The notes beneath the pieces are model-generated. The model was not told the DNA's origin. It made no database searches and worked only from the letters and a program-made list of their open reading frames with translations. 64,000 nt of DNA from Grammothele lineata (Eukaryota > Basidiomycota > Agaricomycetes > Polyporales > Polyporaceae): contig NDFF03000320.1 in assembly GCA_002150815.3 (NCBI GenBank), forward strand, positions 682,001-746,000, read 5' to 3'. Positions 10,811-21,833 of the stretch are shown piece after piece. Each line of letters opens with the position of its first letter. Position 1 is the stretch's first letter. A program made the position numbers and the translations under genes.

Positions 10811-12039
10811 TTAAAGCTTCCAGACGGAGTCTATCCCATACCCCAAGTCTCCAAGCACCCCACCAATTTCCCCCTGTGAGAAATTCCTGCCAAATGGTCC
10901 CGCAATAGCCGCGACCATTCTGGTTTGCAGGTATTCGGACGGAATACATACAGTCGTGCGATCAGTCCCCATTAGCGCGATGTATATTTATGTGGGACGT
11001 ACGGGTCCGGACCACACACCAAGAACATCACCGACTTTCCGCCCCCACGTTCTTGCGAGCCGAGCTTCTTGGACGCACCAAAGAGGCGCTGCCACCAACT
11101 ATGATTCTCCCTTCCAATCGCACGCTCGACCGCTTCCCTACCTATCCGACCCACGCTCACCGAGGAAGAGAGTGTCGGATGCTCGGGACCTACGGGGGCA
11201 TCCACGAAGAATGACAGTTTGAGCTGTTCGGGATGAGCTTGAGAATATGCTATTAGTGGTTCCAGCACTTCAGGCGGCGGAAGTTCTCCCGGGGCGCGAG
11301 CGGAATGTAGTAGCGTGAATCGGGTTGTCGTGTTCGCTCCTGGTTGGTTCAAGAGCTGCTTGTAGATGAGCTGGCAGAAGGGCGTGATACCAGTTCCGCC
11401 AGAGATCTGGACTGGCATTAGACACTGACGACAATAAATTATACAGCTGCATACCATGACAAGTTCATCCCACGTGTTCTCCTGCCATACCCAGGTCTGC
11501 AGAGGTCCGCGGATTTCTATTATATCCCCGACTCGTTTCGAATGTAGCCATCGGCCCACTTCGCCCTTTTCATACTTTTTAACCCAGAGCTTTATGCGTC
11601 CATCGGTATCAATACCCTCCAAAGGCGTGAAGGCGCGTTCCACTTGTATGTCATCATCTTTGATATAGATCGACCAAATGGGGTCAAAGCCACCTGCACG
11701 CAGAGGAGGAATAGACTTGAAGGGTAAAGTGAGTGTCAATAGGCGTGTATTTGAGTCTAGACAAGGCTCTGTAGCAACGACCGTGGCTGGTGTGAAGTAC
11801 TTGGGAGAAAGCTGAGCATTTGTTTTCGTCGGGGCTCCCCTATAAGAGTCAGGCCAGAAGAGATACGACGTGGCTACCACGCTTCCTCCGAGACCAACAA
11901 GTAGAGCCGTCCGACTGAATTTGGATGCCGTGGGGGGTGGTACGGTTGACAGATGTCTTCGGACGCTGGGTTCCCCATGAGCTACGGCCGACACATACCG
12001 AGGCAGACGGTAGCAGGGAGGTCGCCGAAAGAAGGACAT
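10811..12039 (-). CDS. Mitochondrial FAD/NAD(P)H oxidoreductase, cytochrome-b5-reductase fold, Cyc2-like
   Basis: Exons 12039-11455, 11406-11003, 10919-10811 give 365 residues. I prefer the ATG at 12039 (MSFFRRPPCYRLPRYV) because it begins an Arg-rich mitochondrial presequence. An in-frame ATG at 12066 is also possible. A single membrane span (ALLVGLGGSVVATSYLFW) follows. The ferredoxin-reductase-type module shows an FAD-binding region and the NAD-binding ISGGTGITPFCQLI. A CGPDP motif spans the last splice junction, followed by MVAAIAGPFGRN. Yeast Cyc2, which reduces cytochrome c haem during its maturation, has this architecture. Orthology is inferred. The first intron (11407-11454, 48 nt) has no stop and keeps the frame, so a retained form would add 16 residues just before the NAD motif. 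Confidence 0.8.
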
Positions 12040-12295
12040 GTCGGTGGCATACGTGCTGTGTGACATGTCCTCGATTGGGCAGGGGCCTTGCCAAATAGTG
12101 ACAAGCAGGAAGTGAACGATCACATGATGTACGAGGGCGGTGTCACAGTGAAGAGCACGCCGGCGAGGTTGGTTTAGACTGTCTCCCCTGCTTCTGTACA
12201 TACCCTACCAACACCTTCCTAATCTCCAGGGCACTGTCTGCTGTGCGGACTGTGCACCGACGCTACACACTACTCTACACCTTACTCTAATCGCC
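12040..12295. promoter_or_regulatory. Divergent promoter, Cyc2-like / C2H2 factor
   Basis: 256 bases separate two start codons on opposite strands. Both upstream regions must share this stretch. No individual element is strong enough to name. Confidence 0.5.
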
Positions 12296-14485
12296 ATGGC
12301 CTACCCATACGACATTCGTTTTGTCTCAGAGACTAACCACATTCTAAAAAATCGTGTTGGCCTTGGTCCAACTTCTACGCCTACCATACCTCTGCAACGC
12401 CATCTAGACCTTCAAGTCTCTGGGCCACCAATCACACATTTCGACTATTCTGTTGCCTTCTCACGACATCTCACGCAACCTCAGACGTTTGCATCCTGTC
12501 TAGACACCTTTGGCGTCCCTCTTCTGCCTCCCGCCACGAGCTGCGCTTCAGATCTACAATCTACTGCTCCTGCCACACGGCCTGCCCTGGTATCATGGCT
12601 CCAATCTGCATCTCCTAGCGCCCTCCCGCCCTCTGATGAGTGCGATTCAGCCCATCCGATCCCAGCTACCTTTTCCTCTCCGCGACCTCTTCTCATGTCT
12701 ACGGCGTCGGAAAATTTGACAGGATTGCCGGAGGTGCACACACCCACAGCGTCTCGAGGTGCTGCAACGGCGAACAAGATCTTCTCTCACACGCCATCGA
12801 TCTCCTCTCCCCAAGAAATCTGCAAACAAGAAGAGCAGTGTTGTCGAACGTTGCGGCTAGAAGACGTGATTCAACTCGAGTCTACGACGCCGAATTCCAC
12901 AGAACTGTCATACCTTTCACCTACCGTCGCACGGGAGAAGCCAGACCTACTGGCACCGTCGTTCCCCTCTCCCTCCTCGCTTGATCTGATGTATCCCGAC
13001 TATCCTGTGCTCGAACTCGCGACATCCTGGAGGACATCATCCCCGCCCCCATTGTCGTTTGGCGGTTCCTCTGGGTCCGAAAGTAACCTACTTGGTTCTG
13101 TGCACCATATGTCCTTTGGCGACTTCTTGCACCTCTCTCCCACCCCTCCACCGCGGTCGAAGGTGAATGCTCTTGATGCTTCCAGACCCTTGTCTCCCCA
13201 GATTGGCATCTATGCGGACGTCAACATGCGGGAGCAAGACCTTCAAGAGGCTTCTATGCACATGTGCATCGACCCTACCGAGATCATGACCGATAGCCTG
13301 AAGATGTATGACGCTGGCTTGTCTCTGCGGGTTACCCCCAAACCAGAAGAGGATCCTGCATATATTCTCCCCAGTTCGCCGTCAGTCCCTCTACTCGCTG
13401 TCATGGACAGGGACCGGACTCCATCGGGCATATCTCTCTCTCCGGACTATACAGCGAACTCCCCTGACGAAATGAGCGCCAGTAACGGGTTTTCAAACGA
13501 CGCTGTCTCCGCCATTGTCTCAGTACTGAAGTCCTCCGTAGTGAAGTTGGAGCCCGTGGAAGAATGTGTTGCCACTAGTGGAATGTCCGCAACGGCTTTG
13601 CCCCCACAAATTTTTGTCAAGCCGCCAGCAATTGTTGCGCCTAGGCCTGTGTATCCTTCGCAATTGGATGCATACCTTGGCAGCAATCTAAGTAATATGG
13701 CCCCCATCCCCGCGCCACCCCCGGCAAGCGATTGTCATCAGAACAGGAGCCTCGCCGGAGGAGTTGTACGGATGCCTTTTGGCGATGTTCGTGCACCACA
13801 GAAAGCGTACATGTCATCTTCCTTCAGCTCCTATCCGCCCACCGCCACATACCCTCCTGCGCCCACGTACACGTTCCATCTCCCAGACCTCGAATATCCT
13901 GAACTGGAGCAACAGCCCCGTCTGACAGTACCACCGACTGTTCCTACAAGCCCGGTATTGAACGCACACACAGGTATCGAATTGGACGATCTCCGTGAGC
14001 GCGCACTTGAATTCCGCCGGCGCAACCCAGGCGCAGAGCTCGACAAGGCGTTCCTGCAGTGCTTCGCGGGACGGCTCAGCTCACGTGGAGAGCTCCTTGA
14101 GGACTATCGGTGCTACGTGAACGGCTGCGAGCAGCGTAACAAGCGGAGGGATCACATCCTCGTTCATGTAGGCTCACACGTAGAGCATCGGCCGTGGGCG
14201 TGTCAACACTGGTGCGATGCATTGCCGTTCGTCGCCTTGAGTATCGTGCTCACGGTCTACTGATATAGCGGGATGAAGTTCCTGAGGAAGAACGAGTGCA
14301 AACGACACGAGTCAAGCCACGAGGGCCGCAAGCCGTTCTCTTGCCACATCTGTGCGCCGATTCAAGACAGAAGTTTCGTGAGGCAGGACCTTCTCAAGCG
14401 GCATATGCGCGTTTCGCACGGCATCAACGATAGTGCCATTCGCAAGAAGGCACGATCGAGGAAGGAGATGGATTATTGGCCTTGA
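12296..14485 (+). CDS. C2H2 zinc-finger transcription factor
   Basis: Exon 1 is 12296-14211 and exon 2 is 14269-14485, giving 710 residues. The first 600 residues are Ser/Pro/Thr-rich with no fold that I recognise, typical of a fungal regulatory region. Three C2H2 fingers lie at the C-terminus: the first starts CYVNGCEQRNKRRDHILVH, the second (WACQHCGMKFLRKNECKRH) is formed only when the intron is removed between CQH and CGM, and the third starts CHICAPIQDRSFVRQ. The splice is therefore well supported. The arrangement resembles developmental and stress regulators in basidiomycetes, but I do not recognise a named orthologue. It shares a 256-bp promoter with the Cyc2-like gene on the other strand. 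Confidence 0.88.
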
Positions 14486-14782
14486 GTCTTCCAGTATTCA
14501 GGATCGATTCGATGTATGCAACGGTTATACATACCAACTCATATAGTTGAGAAAGACGTTCACATTCGTTTACATATCGCATACAAATGGAATCGTAGAT
14601 CATTCATACAGTGAGACAACGAAGAACAGTTGCGATACATTGCAAGGATCACTTGCACATCCAACAAATAGACTATCATACAGCCAGCTGTAGTGTGTTG
14701 AGTAAAGTATCGATATTGGAAGAACGACTAGCTCGCTCACGTTTAGCCAATCCCTCGGGCCAATGCTACTTGTGTCTGCACG

Positions 14783-15632
14783 TTAGAGCTCCAGATCGAC
14801 CGTTGGGACGTCACCACCGGAACCAAAGTTACCGCTCCAATCCTCTTCTTCGGTAATGCTGGCTACTGCAGGAGTGGGCCTAGCGCCCGCCGCAGGCTCG
14901 TGCGAGAAACGGAACATGCTTGGGGGTAGGGACTGCGTCCCCCCGCCGCGGCTCGCGCTCCTCCTGAGGGGCCGGATCTCGCGCTTGGCCTTCTCCTCCT
15001 TGAGTTTTGCCACGGCCGCCTGCTTCGCACGGACAGCGGACGCGCTCTCCTCTTCGTCCTCGCTGAGGTCGAGGTCGAGGTCCACGTCCACGGGGGCAGC
15101 ACCACTGAGCGGCTCGACGTCGCTGTCCTCATCCGCGCCCCCAAGCACGCGTTTCGGGCGCTGTTGCGGGGAAGAGGGCGCAGAGGCGGGACCGTGGTTG
15201 CGGGCGGCGGCCCGCTGGGCAAGCATGTCGCGCATCGCGTCGTTGGCGGAAATGAATGAGGGCGTCTGGGTGAACGGGAGGCGGCGCGTCGCCGCGAGCG
15301 GGTCGGCGGGAACAGAGACGGTACGCTGGAAGCCCTCGGTCACACCTGGTGCGTAGTGGGGAGAACGAAACGCGTAAGGCGCGTTGAGGTAAATGACAAG
15401 ACGGGGAGAGGAACATACTTTTGCGGACGCGAGAACCAACACTACGAAGACGGAGGAGCGTGTCATCGTCGACGCTTGAGACAAATTTTAGCAAATTATG
15501 CCGGACAGATGGGGCAACGCGTACTAGTTGAACGACTGGGGCTGCTCCGACGTGGATAAGGCTGTAGTAATCTACCGATCCTAGCGTTAGCCCAATATCA
15601 CCGTGTACATGAATGTGCATGCGACACACCAT
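14783..15632 (-). CDS. Acidic, coiled protein of unknown function
   Basis: Exons 15632-15419 and 15345-14783 join in phase across a 73-nt intron (GTATGT..CACCAG), about 258 residues. Not recognised. The N-terminal part holds a regular amphipathic stretch VRHNLLKFVSSVDDDTLLRL. The middle is Ala/Pro/Ser-rich with DAMRDMLAQRAAARNH, then very acidic runs (DVDLDLDLSEDEEE), a Lys/Glu helix (AVAKLKEEKAKREI) and a C-terminal Asp/Glu-rich end. Acidic plus basic helices suggest a nuclear or chromatin-associated protein, but this is a guess. The start is uncertain: the ATG at 15632 is the first in frame, and the first 25 residues look poorly conserved, so an extra upstream splice is possible. Confidence 0.6.
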
Positions 15633-15996
15633 GGTTGCGAGCGTGATTAGAGGAGCCTGCGTCTCTCAGGAAGAGGACAACGTATTCGACTGGAACGAGG
15701 GGCGGGAGTATAGGAGAGCGAGGCCGCAGCGACTCGGAGGGGCAGGCCGAACGCCTTTGTGCGTGACCGTGAAATGAGTGCACGTGAGCGCCCATTGGAG
15801 CCTGCGCGCTGCGGGAGTGCAGCTGGCTGCTGCCTCGGCGTTGGCACTGTGTCTGCGTCCAGCCAAGTCCAGCCTTACCAGCCTCCCTCTCGCCGAGTTT
15901 CGCTGCTTAGTAGGCCGCCAGCTGTGCTCCCTGCTTACCTCGGTGCTCTCATTACTCTGGATCAACCTGTTCCAAGAACGCGGTCCTTCCCCTGCA
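15633..15996. promoter_or_regulatory. Divergent promoter of the acidic protein and NPC1, with E-box
   Basis: 364 bases between opposed starts. A CACGTG E-box lies at 15781-15786. A missing 5' exon of NPC1 may also lie here, because the frame upstream of 15997 stays open back to a stop at 15775 and contains hydrophobic residues, but it has no ATG. Confidence 0.45.
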
Positions 15997-18900
15997 ATGG
16001 AGGTCCTGCGTCCGGACACCAGCGTCCGGAGGGAGGGTCGTTGTGCCATGCGAGGGTCTTGCGGTCCCAAGGAGATATTCGGAAAGCCACTACCGTGTCC
16101 ATTTGACGGACCGCCATCCGAAGTGTGTTCGACCCTGATATATATGCGACTCGCCGTTGATCTTGTGAATGTAGGACGACGTCGATCGTGACCTTCTCAC
16201 AGCCCTCTGTGGGGCTGAGTACGCACAAAGCCCGACATGCTGTACGACAGGCCAGTTGGAAACACTCCGCGACAATCTTGGCGTAGCAGAGAACCTCATC
16301 TCTGCCTGTCCCGCCTGCCGGAACAACTTCCGCAAGTTCTGGTGTTCCTTTACATGTTCACCCGACCAAGGCAACTTTGTGCACATCACGGAGACACAAC
16401 GGTCCTCTGAGGGAAAGACAGCCGTCAAGACTGCGGACTTCTTTGTCTCGGAAGAGTTTGGGTCAGGATTCTACGACAGTTGTGCCCAAGTGAAACTCGG
16501 TGCCACGAATGGCTTTGCCATGGACCTCCTTGGGGGTGGCGCGAAGGACTATCATGGTTTCTTCGAGTTTATGGGCGAAGAGAAGGACCTGGGCAGCCCT
16601 TTCACAATCAATTTCCCCCCTTCTCCTTCCCCTGGCTTTATAGCTCTCAATGACACCGTACGCAATTGCTTTGACAACGATCTAGGAAGCAAGTGTACCT
16701 GTATCGACTGCGAACAGGTGTGCCAAGCCCTACCCGAGATCCCTCCTCCAAACGCCGAGCCTATATGCCATGTTGGCTACATTTCTTGCCTCACATTTGC
16801 TCTCATCATTGCGTATGGTCTCGCTGTGCTCTCATTCGTCCTCGGGTATAGTCTCCAAGCCACCCTCCGGAGACGTCGAGAACGGTCCTACGAAAGGATG
16901 GCGCTCTCCAGCGACGCCGACTCTCAGCATATCGTCTCCCCACGAACCCATGCGCGCGGCCTTGTTGGCGCATCTTCCTTGGCTCAATACATTGACGGTG
17001 AGGGGTCAACGGGTACACAATCCGAGTCACGTCGTCTAGGCCGTGGAGCTTCCCTGTTGGACCCTATCGAAACGGTCCAGCCGCGTCATTACCGACTCAA
17101 TAACTTCCTACGCCGAATCTTTTACAAGCTTGGTTTGTTCGCCGCCACGTACCCATGGCTGAACTTCGCCATCGTGTTTGCCCTTATTGGTCTACTCAAT
17201 TTTGGATGGAATCGGTTCGAGGTCGAGACGGATCCCGTTCGCTTGTGGGTTGCCCCAGACTCAGAGAGCAAACTTCAGAAGGAATACTTCGACGAACATT
17301 TTGGCCCTTTCTATCGCGTAGAGCAAATTTTCGTCAGCTCAACCAACGGCACATCCCCCGACGACAGAGAACCAGTTCTTTCGTGGGATCACCTCCAGTA
17401 TTGGGCGAAAGTGGAGGATCACATTCGAAACATGCAGTCCAGCCCGAACGGCTACATGCTCGATGATATATGCCTTAAGCCCGCTGGCCCGGATGGCTTC
17501 TGTGTCGTGCAGTCCGTCATGGCTTGGTTTGGCAACGACTTGAGCAACTATGATCCTGATACTTGGGCAAGCCAGCTGATATCTTGCGCCAAGCAACCGG
17601 TCAATTGTCTCCCGGACTTCCAACAGCCGCTCGCTCCCCAAATGGTTCTCGGTAGGGTGCCCGAAGACAACGAAGGGAAGAAACAGTTCCTAGATGCCAA
17701 GGCGTTGGTCGTTACCTATGTCGTACCGGACTCGTTGGATCCTGCTGAACAGGCTAAGGCGATGGAATGGGAGCGCGATTTGCGCGGCTACCTCGAGGAA
17801 CTCAGCAGTAAGGCGCCAACGGATGCGGGTCTGCAGATCGCATGGTCCACCGGCGTTTCTCTACAAGAGGAGCTCAACAAGAGCACTAACACAGACATCA
17901 AGATCGTCGTTCTATCATACGTCGCGATGTTCTTCTATGTTGCGCTCACGCTGGGCAACGGATCGGGAATTCGTGACGAGGAAGGGCTCTGGGCGTGCCT
18001 TTCACAGTGGGGAAGAAATTTACCGAAGTTCTTTAACCAAGGATCGGCGTCATCTACACTCTCCCTCGACTCGCGAACATCCCCCACAGTCTTCCCTCGC
18101 CTTCCACGCGGACTCTTCGTTGGTTCCAAATTTACCTTAGGGCTGTTTGGGATTGTGCTTGTTATTCTTTCCGTATCGTCGTCTGTCGGCCTCTTCTCCT
18201 TACTCGGCGTAAAAGTCACGCTGATTATCGCGGAAGTCATCCCCTTCCTCGTGCTCGCCGTCGGCGTCGACAACGTGTTCATCCTCGTTCACGAGCTCGA
18301 TCGGCAGAATCTTCTCCACGGCCCGAACGCGACTACCGGAGTCGTCCCGACGTGGGCCTACACAGATACCCCTATGAGTCCCACGCAATCCCGCCCACGG
18401 TCAGGATTCGAGCCATCAATCGACCACGAACAAGAGTTGTCGCTCGATGCGGGTTCCACCCCGCAGTACCTCACAGCGGAAGAGCGGGTAGCGAGGACTC
18501 TCGCGAAGATGGGACCCTCGATCCTTTTGAGCACCGTCACCGAAACCACTGCGTTCGCCTTAGGTGCTTTGGTACCCATGCCGGCTGTACGTAACTTTGC
18601 CCTGTACGCTGCGGGTAGCGTGTTCCTCAATGCGGTCCTGCAAATGACCGTGTTTGTGAGTGCCTTGGTTGTCGATTTGAAGCGAGTCGAGGTTCGTTAC
18701 GCTTAGCACTCTGAAATTGGCATAATGCTGACCTAGTGAGTCATGCAGGATAGTCGCGTAGATTGCGTTCCTTGCATACGAATGCCACCGCGCATTGCAC
18801 TACTAGAGGCGCCGCCTTCAGGAAGCGGTCTGGGCTTCCTAGCACGGTTCATTAGGAAGCGCTATGCTCCCTCGTTACTCAAACCGATGGTTAAGGGGGT

Positions 18901-20497
18901 GGTACTTCTTTTGTTCGGCGGTATACTGGTTGCCTCGATTATCTCTATCCAGAACCTGAAGCTCGGCTTTGGTGAGTCCCCTGTGTACTCACGTACCGAT
19001 AGTTCTAACGCCGCGGTCTAGACCAACGCCTTGCGTTCCCCTCCGAGTCATACTTGGTCACGTATTTCAACGACATGGATGCCTACCTGGACATCGGGCC
19101 TCCAGTCTACTTTGTTGTACGAGATACCGACGTGACACAACGCTCAGGCCAGCAGGAGCTGTGCGGCCGCTTCACCACCTGTAATCCCCTTTCTGTCGCA
19201 AGCGTCCTGGAGCTGGAACGTGGCCGCCCCGAGGTATCATACATTTCTCAACCCGCGGCGTCCTGGATAGACGACTACTTCAACTGGCTCGATCCAAACA
19301 AAGATAAATGTTGTCGTGTCCGCAAGAATGATCACGCCACGTTCTGCCGCCCAGGCGAATCCCCTCGACGCTGTGAAGCCTGTTACACAGACCACGATCC
19401 TGCTTGGAATATTACGATGCAAGGCTTGCCCGAGGGCGACGAGTTCATGGTGTATCTCAAGCAGTGGCTCATATCTCCCACCGACGAGGATTGTCCCATT
19501 GCAGGCAAGGCGACCTTCGGTGATGCGCTTGCTTTCTCCGATGATAGCAACTCAGTCATCGCCTCGCACTTCCGCACCTTCCATACCCCCCTGAAGTCTC
19601 AAGCCGACCTCATCAATTCCTTCGCAGCAGCGCACCGCATTGCAGACGACTTGTCCGCCGCTACCGGCCAAAGCATTTTCCCGTACTCACTACACTACGT
19701 CTTCTTCGACCAGTTCGCACACATCATACCCATCACAGAGCAGATCCTTGGCCTCGGCCTCGCCGCGGTACTCCTCGTCACCGCACTCTTGCTCGGCTCG
19801 TGGAGGACGGGTACAATTGTGACCGGAGTCGTCGCGCTCACTGTTGTCGCCGTCATGGGTGCGATGGCGGTTCTCGGTATCGACCTCAACGCGATTTCGC
19901 TCGTCAATCTTGTCATCTCGCTTGGCATAGCAGTCGAGTTCTGCGCACACGTCGCGCGCGCGTTTATGAGCGCTGGGACTGGCTTGCCGGTCGATCACCC
20001 AGCTGGACAGAAGGAGCGCGACGAGCGGATGTGGATCGCCCTAGTAGATGTTGGACCCTCGGTATGTCATCAAAGGCGGGCATAACGAACCAATACTGAC
20101 CATCTTATTCAGGTACTCTCTGGTATCACATTCACGAAACTTATCGGGATGTGCGTTCTTGCGCTTACTCGCTCGAAGTTCCTCGAGGTAATGCTCATTA
20201 CGTCGAATTTCTCACCGAGACTAACTGGTTGTGCTAGATATACTACTTCCGTATGTGGCTCACTCTCATCATCTCTGGAGCGCTGCACGGTCTTGTTCTT
20301 CTCCCGGTCGTTCTAAGCCTCGCCGGAGGCTCAGGATTCCCCCTGCAAGAGACCGACGAAGAGTGGATGTCACACGCCATCCGCAATGATTACGAGTACA
20401 CGTGAGTGATTTTCCATTATACCCGTGAGGGAATCTGCTCATTGTTGGATCTTTCAGACCCTTCTTGGCTGACGACGACTCCGCTGTGAGCGACTGA
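15997..20497 (+). CDS. NPC1: Niemann-Pick type C1 sterol transporter
   Basis: Exons 15997-16122, 16175-18691, 18749-18971, 19022-20061, 20113-20187, 20238-20401, 20458-20497, all in phase, give 1394 residues. The lumenal N-terminal domain shows CAMRGSCG, LTALCGAEYAQSPTCC and CPACRNNFRKFWCSFTCSP. The first transmembrane block begins near SCLTFALIIAYGLAVLSFVL. The sterol-sensing domain is in exon 2 (FTLGLFGIVLVILS, LIIAEVIPFLVLAVGVDN). The second lumenal domain is Cys-rich, and the RND-type transmembrane block ends with FRMWLTLIISGALHGLVLLP. NPC1 moves sterol out of the vacuolar/lysosomal lumen. The in-frame stop at 18707 lies inside an intron, not a break. The first in-frame ATG gives no clear signal peptide, so the true start is probably in an upstream exon. 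Confidence 0.93.
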
Positions 20498-20620
20498 CCC
20501 TACTCACTAGATAATATGTACATTTAGCATAAGACACAATATACTGGACGGTTTACACACGGAACGTTTTGTGAGAGCTACCTAAGCAGAATATGGGACA
20601 AGACGGAAAAAAAGAACATT

Positions 20621-21552
20621 TTAGTCCCTAGGTGACCTAGATCTACTGTCACGAATATCGTCGCGACTGTAACTCCTTCTGCCCCGGCTAGCAGAACGGG
20701 AACGGCTCCTGCTTCGAGAGTAAGCGGAAGATGAGTAGTACGAGCGAGTGCGGGAACGCGAGCGAGAGCGAGGTGTCAGAGACCTGGTCCGGGAGCGGCT
20801 GGAGGCCACGGAGTAGCTCCTGGAACGGCCTCGGTATCCAGTGCCTCCGCGCTCGTAGCTAGGCGACCGCCGCCTTGGACCAATGCGGTCGCCCCCGCGG
20901 CGGGGAGGCGAGCGCGAACGGGTGCGTGAGCGGGAGGGGAAGCGACGGTAGGAGTCGCGTGGCGGAGGAGGCGGTCGGCGGCCTGGGGGAGGAGGCCTGC
21001 GGTAACTGTCATTGTAACGCGGTTCGGGGCGGTCGCGGCGGCCTCCGCGCGGTGGGGGAGAGCGGGAGCGAGAGGGTGAACGGGAGACGGATTTAGGACC
21101 ACGACCATATGGTCGGGAGCGGGGTGGGGGACGCGGCGAACGGGAGCGCGAGCGCGAGCGCAAAGGAAGGTCAGATAGCTCCACTTTGATGATTGTGCCG
21201 TCGACCTGGCCGCCATTCATGTGCACCACCGCCTTGCGTGCCGACAATGGGTCTGCGTACTCCAAGGCCGCTTTGCCCTTGTTCTGACCCGCTGATGACA
21301 CGGACAGGTCAAGGTCTACAACGAGCGGTCCGTGAAATGCGCTGACTCACATTTCGCATACAGAGGGACATCTGCCTTGACTATCTCTCCGTAAAATCCG
21401 AATATGGCTTGGAGATGCGGTTCCAGGACGTTGCGCGTGAGGTTTGTAATGACGACTACCTTCGCGTTCGAGTTGACGGGCGAGCCATCGTCCATGTCAA
21501 CATCTTCATCTCTGATTGGGCGAGGAGAAAGAGATCGTCCCCTCGTAGACAT
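20621..21552 (-). CDS. RNPS1-like RNA-binding SR protein
   Basis: Exons 21552-21351 and 21291-20621 give 290 residues. A single RRM spans about residues 30-110: AKVVVITNLTRNV, then LQAIFGFYGEIVKADVPLY, then, across the intron, GKAALEYADPLSARKAVVHM and NGGQVDGTIIKVELS. The order LTRNV...GGQVDG is characteristic of RNPS1, a peripheral exon-junction-complex protein that links splicing to mRNA surveillance. The C-terminal two thirds is an RS domain with many RS and SR dipeptides, and Pro/Arg-rich patches. SR-protein-like splicing regulators are the alternative. The gene is divergent from DPH1 and shares a 281-bp promoter with a perfect palindrome. Confidence 0.85.
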
Positions 21553-21674
21553 CTTGAATTTGAAGAGGGGTTAGGGATAGATGAGTGGGAAACGACAAGC
21601 ACTTCACGAACCGCACGCTTGCACGCTTGAAGAGCCTTCGGGAACCAAGAGTCACGTCTGGTGTCGTTACTGTG

Positions 21675-21690
21675 ACCGTCACGTGACGGT
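21675..21690. promoter_or_regulatory. Perfect 16-bp palindrome with CACGTG core in RNPS1/DPH1 promoter
   Basis: ACCGTCACGTGACGGT reads the same on both strands. It lies 123 bases from the RNPS1 ATG and 144 from the DPH1 ATG, near the middle of the 281-bp shared promoter. The core TCACGTGA is a classical site for bHLH-type factors of the Cbf1/SREBP kind. Its use here is inferred. Confidence 0.55.
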
Positions 21691-21833
21691 ATGTCACGCA
21701 GTTTGTAGAGTTAGACGCCAGTGATTAGTCTTCGCGCGGGAGTAGGAGAAGCGCCCAATAATAAGCGACTACTCCAAGGCTCGTAAATTAAATAGAAAGA
21801 TACCACTTGGACATCTCTCCTCTCCCGGTGAAC

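Noticed and set aside
18692..18748. Frameshift or break in NPC1 at 18707
   Set aside because: The stop lies in a 57-nt intron with normal borders; joined exons rebuild RVEDSRVDCVPC.
20776..21216. Separate protein over the RS domain of RNPS1
   Set aside because: Shadow frame of the RS-rich exon.
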